Shown: piece after piece, positions 5,577 to 7,381 of the stretch
Position numbering within the stretch: the first letter of the stretch is position 1
How the letters are laid out: every line of letters begins with the position of its first letter
DNA from: an uncultured Actinomycetes bacterium
GTDB taxonomy: Bacteria; Actinomycetota; Actinomycetes; S36-B12
Reading direction: 5' to 3'
Assembly: GCA_903848435.1 (NCBI GenBank)
Contig: CAINGG010000276.1
Span: 1-7,381 of the forward strand
Length of the DNA stretch: 7,381 nucleotides
The notes under the pieces: generated by a model
What the model saw: the letters and a program-made list of their open reading frames with translations, nothing else
Told to the model about the DNA's origin: nothing
Databases searched by the model: none
Translations under genes and position numbers: made by a program

Positions 5577-6175
5577 GTTCCTCCGATCCGCTCGCCACTG
5601 CACTCACCGAGGCTGCTACCGCGACGAGCAGCGCGCGGCTTGCTGAGCTTGCCGGGCACGAGGACGCCGAGGTGCGTGCGGCGGTCGCGGGCAACCCGCG
5701 CGTCACACCCGACACCATCGACGAGCTCGCCTACGACGAGGATTGGCGCGTACGCGCGGCCGCGGCGGTCAACCGCGCGACCGGGAGCTTCTCGCTGGGG
5801 GAGCTCACGCGCGATGACGATGTGCGCGTGCGCGAGCGCGTAGCGCTCAATCCCGGATTGTCGGCCGACGACCTGCAACGAGTCTTCGACGACGAGGACT
5901 GGCGCGTCCGCGCGGCCGCGGCGGCCAATCCGGCTGCCCCGCAGGAGGCACTCGATCAATCCTCCGAGGACGAGCACTGGCAGGTTCGCGCGTCGGTCGG
6001 CGCCAACGCCGTCAGCTCCATGGCCCTGCTGCGCACCCTCGCGACCGACGACGATTGGCGCGTGCGCGCGGCCGTGGCGAGCAATGCGTCGACGCCCAGC
6101 GAGGTGCTCGCCGCCTTGCTGCTCGATGGCGATGCCGGGGTGCGCGAAGCGGCTGAGCGTCCCGATCGGGACTAG
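5573..6175 (+). CDS. LRV (leucine-rich repeat variant) repeat protein
   Basis: This 200-residue cytoplasmic protein starts at GTG 5573, overlapping the transporter stop as GTGA, with GGTGG four bases upstream. After a 25-residue lead it consists of six complete 26-residue repeats (26-51, 52-77, 78-103, 104-129, 130-155, 156-181) and a partial seventh (182-200), with no insertion or deletion. Each unit follows L-A-x-D-x-D-W-x-V-R-x(2)-(V/A)-A-x-N-P-x(3)-P-x(2)-L; the VR pair is present in all seven. This matches the LRV family, an alpha/3-10-helical solenoid used for binding partners. The cysteine-rich Fe-S domain of the Azotobacter LRV protein is absent, as the protein has no cysteine. The partner is unknown; coupling to the transporter suggests, but does not prove, a link. 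It ends in TAG overlapping the stop of the convergent gene. Confidence 0.85.
   Translation: MSSSDPLATALTEAATATSSARLAELAGHEDAEVRAAVAGNPRVTPDTIDELAYDEDWRVRAAAAVNRATGSFSLGELTRDDDVRVRERVALNPGLSADDLQRVFDDEDWRVRAAAAANPAAPQEALDQSSEDEHWQVRASVGANAVSSMALLRTLATDDDWRVRAAVASNASTPSEVLAALLLDGDAGVREAAERPDRD
5648..6172 (+). repeat. Tandem 78-bp coding repeats (26-aa LRV units, 6.7 copies)
   Basis: The unit boundaries are 5648, 5726, 5804, 5882, 5960, 6038 and 6116. Units 2, 4 and 6 are much more alike than neighbours are: their DEDW(R)VRAA cores differ at only about 4 of 39 bases between units 2 and 4. This indicates a 156-bp (52-residue) duplication unit. Confidence 0.85.
6159..6172. terminator. 14-bp perfect palindrome at the LRV/MBL convergent junction, possible two-way terminator
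   Basis: GTCCCGATCGGGAC is identical on both strands and can fold as a 5-bp stem with a GATC loop in either transcript. It abuts and shares a base with the CTAG that carries both stop codons. No T-run follows on either side, so termination activity is only a possibility. Confidence 0.3.
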
Positions 6176-6798
6176 TGCCCGCGCGACACCCAGTCGTCGT
6201 AGGACGCGGACTCCTGGCCGATGGTTGTCTCGTCGCCGTGTCCGGTCAGCACGCGGGTTCCCCCGGGCAGGGTCAGCAGGCGCTCGCGGATCGAGTCCAG
6301 GATCGTCGGGAAGTCGCTGAACGATCGCCCGGTGGCGCCCGGGCCGCCGTGGAAGAGGGTGTCCCCGCTCAGCAGCACGCCCAACTCGGGCAGGTAAACG
6401 CACACGCCACCCGGGGAGTGCCCGGGAGTGTGGATGACCTCGGCCTCGGTGCCCGCGATGGCAATCCGGTCACCGTCGGCGAGCGGGCTGAAGGGCACGT
6501 CGGCGTTGACGACCTCCCACAGCATGGTGTCGCCCGGGTGGAGATACACGGGTCCGGCGATGCTGGGCAGCAGTGCCTGCACGGCATTGACGTGGTCGTT
6601 GTGTGAGTGGGTGCACACGATGCCGACCACGCGGCGCCCGCCCACGGCCGCGAGGATCGTGGCGGCATCGTGGGCGGCGTCAATGATCAACACTTCATCG
6701 TCGTCACCGACGAGCCAGACGTTGTTATCGACTTCGAAGTCCTGCCCGTCAAGGCTGAAGATCCCGCTTGTGACGACGCGATCGACGCGGGCTCTCAC
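6172..6798 (-). CDS. MBL-fold metallo-hydrolase, probable partner of mycothiol formaldehyde dehydrogenase
   Basis: This 208-residue cytoplasmic hydrolase has the metallo-beta-lactamase fold. The metal site is complete: HSHNDH (64-69, H64, H66, D68, H69), H127 in HTPGHSPGG, D146 in LLSGDTLFH, and H187 in TGHGDE. The arrangement is of the glyoxalase II-like, two-metal type. The start is GTG 6798, overlapping the dehydrogenase stop as GTGA, which indicates translational coupling. An open frame extends to 6963, but that part lies inside the dehydrogenase gene and is Arg-rich shadow. The length and position agree with Rv2260, the MBL protein next to mscR (Rv2259) in M. tuberculosis. From context it may hydrolyse S-formylmycothiol or a related mycothiol thioester; this is inference. 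Its TAG stop shares the bases CTAG with the stop of the LRV gene. Confidence 0.9.
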   Translation of the reverse strand: MRARVDRVVTSGIFSLDGQDFEVDNNVWLVGDDDEVLIIDAAHDAATILAAVGGRRVVGIVCTHSHNDHVNAVQALLPSIAGPVYLHPGDTMLWEVVNADVPFSPLADGDRIAIAGTEAEVIHTPGHSPGGVCVYLPELGVLLSGDTLFHGGPGATGRSFSDFPTILDSIRERLLTLPGGTRVLTGHGDETTIGQESASYDDWVSRGH

Positions 6799-7381
6799 GC
6801 GCCGAACACCACGACACTGCGCAGCACGTCGCCGTGGTGCATCTTGTCGAACGCGGCCTCGACGTCGCCGATGCCAATCTTCTCCGAGACGAACTGATCG
6901 AGCGGCAGACGACCCTGCAGGTAGAGATCGATGAGCATGGGAAAGTCGCGCGAGGGAAGGCAATCGCCGTACCAGCTGGACTTCAGGGCTCCACCGCGAC
7001 CGAAGTACTCGATGAGGGGAAGGTCGAGTCGCATGTCGGGCTCGGGCACTCCGACGAGGACGACCGTGCCTGCGAGGTCGCGAGCGAAGAAGGCCTGCTC
7101 ATAGGTCTCCGGGCGGCCGATCGCCTCGATGACGACGTCCGCGCCGAAGCCGTCGGTGGCCTCTCGGATGGCCTCGACCGGATCGACCTTGCGGGAGTTG
7201 ACCGTGTGGGTGGCGCCGAACTGCTTGGCCAGCTCGAGCTTTCGGTCGTCGATATCGACGGCGATGATGGTGCGAGCGCCGGCCAGGCGTGCGCCGGCGA
7301 TCGCTGCATCTCCGACGCCACCGCAGCCGATGACGGCGACTGAGTCGCCACGGGTCACGCCACCGGTGTTGATGGCGGCAC
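6795..7381 (-). CDS. mscR: S-(hydroxymethyl)mycothiol dehydrogenase, C-terminal part (5' end outside window)
   Basis: The frame enters from the right edge and ends at TGA 6797-6795, giving 194 complete residues of an enzyme that is about 360 long in the family. This is a zinc-dependent class III-type alcohol dehydrogenase that oxidises the formaldehyde-mycothiol adduct to S-formylmycothiol with NAD; the same protein reduces S-nitrosomycothiol. Visible are the Rossmann loop VIGCGGVGDAAIAG (fragment residues 16-29), the acidic strand end AVDIDD (40-45) that prefers NAD, and the family-typical VVLVGVPEPDMRLDLPL and GGALKSSWYGDCLPSRDFP. The catalytic zinc-binding N-terminal domain lies outside the window. 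GTG 7358 is internal, since the frame continues upstream with AAINTGG. It heads the MBL gene through a GTGA overlap, and together they look like a mycothiol-dependent formaldehyde detoxification operon. Confidence 0.9.
   Translation of the reverse strand, partial: AAINTGGVTRGDSVAVIGCGGVGDAAIAGARLAGARTIIAVDIDDRKLELAKQFGATHTVNSRKVDPVEAIREATDGFGADVVIEAIGRPETYEQAFFARDLAGTVVLVGVPEPDMRLDLPLIEYFGRGGALKSSWYGDCLPSRDFPMLIDLYLQGRLPLDQFVSEKIGIGDVEAAFDKMHHGDVLRSVVVFGA

Noticed and set aside
4220..5603. Two long minus-strand frames (4220-5131 and 4692-5603) through the ppc start and the transporter
   Set aside because: One is low complexity and the other is rich in Asp/Arg/His. They run antisense to well-supported membrane helices or out of frame through ppc.
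5648..6172. CRISPR-like regular repeat spacing
   Set aside because: The 78-bp units are contiguous, degenerate at third positions and encode a continuous solenoid. There are no unique spacers.
5402..6403. Minus-strand frame of 333 codons antisense to the LRV gene
   Set aside because: Its apparent periodicity is the shadow of the 78-bp repeats. It also crosses the end of the MBL gene in another frame.
6799..6963. Upstream extension of the MBL frame to 263 residues
   Set aside because: The added part is Arg-rich and lies within the dehydrogenase coding sequence. GTG 6798 gives the family length.

Overview
The window is GC-rich and densely packed, with GTG starts, GTGA overlaps, leaderless-looking promoters (TANNNT hexamers 6-7 nt before a GTG) and a mycothiol-linked dehydrogenase. 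Together these point to a high-GC actinobacterium (Actinomycetota). I see no mobile element, phage gene, CRISPR array, tRNA or rRNA, so this looks like chromosomal housekeeping and stress territory. No intergenic stretch exceeds about 165 bases.

Layout, left to right: (1) 1-641, minus strand: a phosphoribosyltransferase running off the left edge. (2) 805-1263, plus: an HspX/Acr-like Hsp20 small heat shock protein, divergent from the first gene. The 163-bp gap holds an 18-bp dyad (704-721) and a 12-bp GC palindrome (680-691). (3) 1410-1994, plus: a small single-pass membrane protein with a Pro/Trp repeat N-terminus, preceded by a very strong 14-bp-stem hairpin and a short hairpin that covers its ribosome binding site. 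(4) 1996-4695, minus: a complete phosphoenolpyruvate carboxylase (ppc), convergent with gene 3 with one base between the stop codons. (5) 4734-5576, plus: an EamA/DMT-type transporter split by an in-frame TAG at 4923-4925 that is followed directly by ATG. It is divergent from ppc across a 38-bp promoter region built on a single palindrome. (6) 5573-6175, plus: a protein made almost entirely of 26-residue LRV (leucine-rich repeat variant) repeats, overlapping the transporter by GTGA. (7) 6172-6798, minus: a metallo-beta-lactamase-fold hydrolase, convergent with the LRV gene and sharing the bases CTAG as both stop codons. (8) 6795-7381, minus: the C-terminal part of a mycothiol-dependent formaldehyde dehydrogenase (mscR type), overlapping gene 7 by GTGA and running off the right edge.

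Three functional groups emerge. The PRTase/Hsp20 pair resembles the stress or dormancy pairing known around hspX in Mycobacterium tuberculosis. The mscR/MBL pair is the conserved Rv2259/Rv2260-type formaldehyde and mycothiol-thioester module. Ppc supplies anaplerotic oxaloacetate. The least explained part is the translationally coupled transporter + LRV pair, whose transporter carries an amber codon between its second and third membrane segments. I found no clear evidence for a wholly new multi-gene system.
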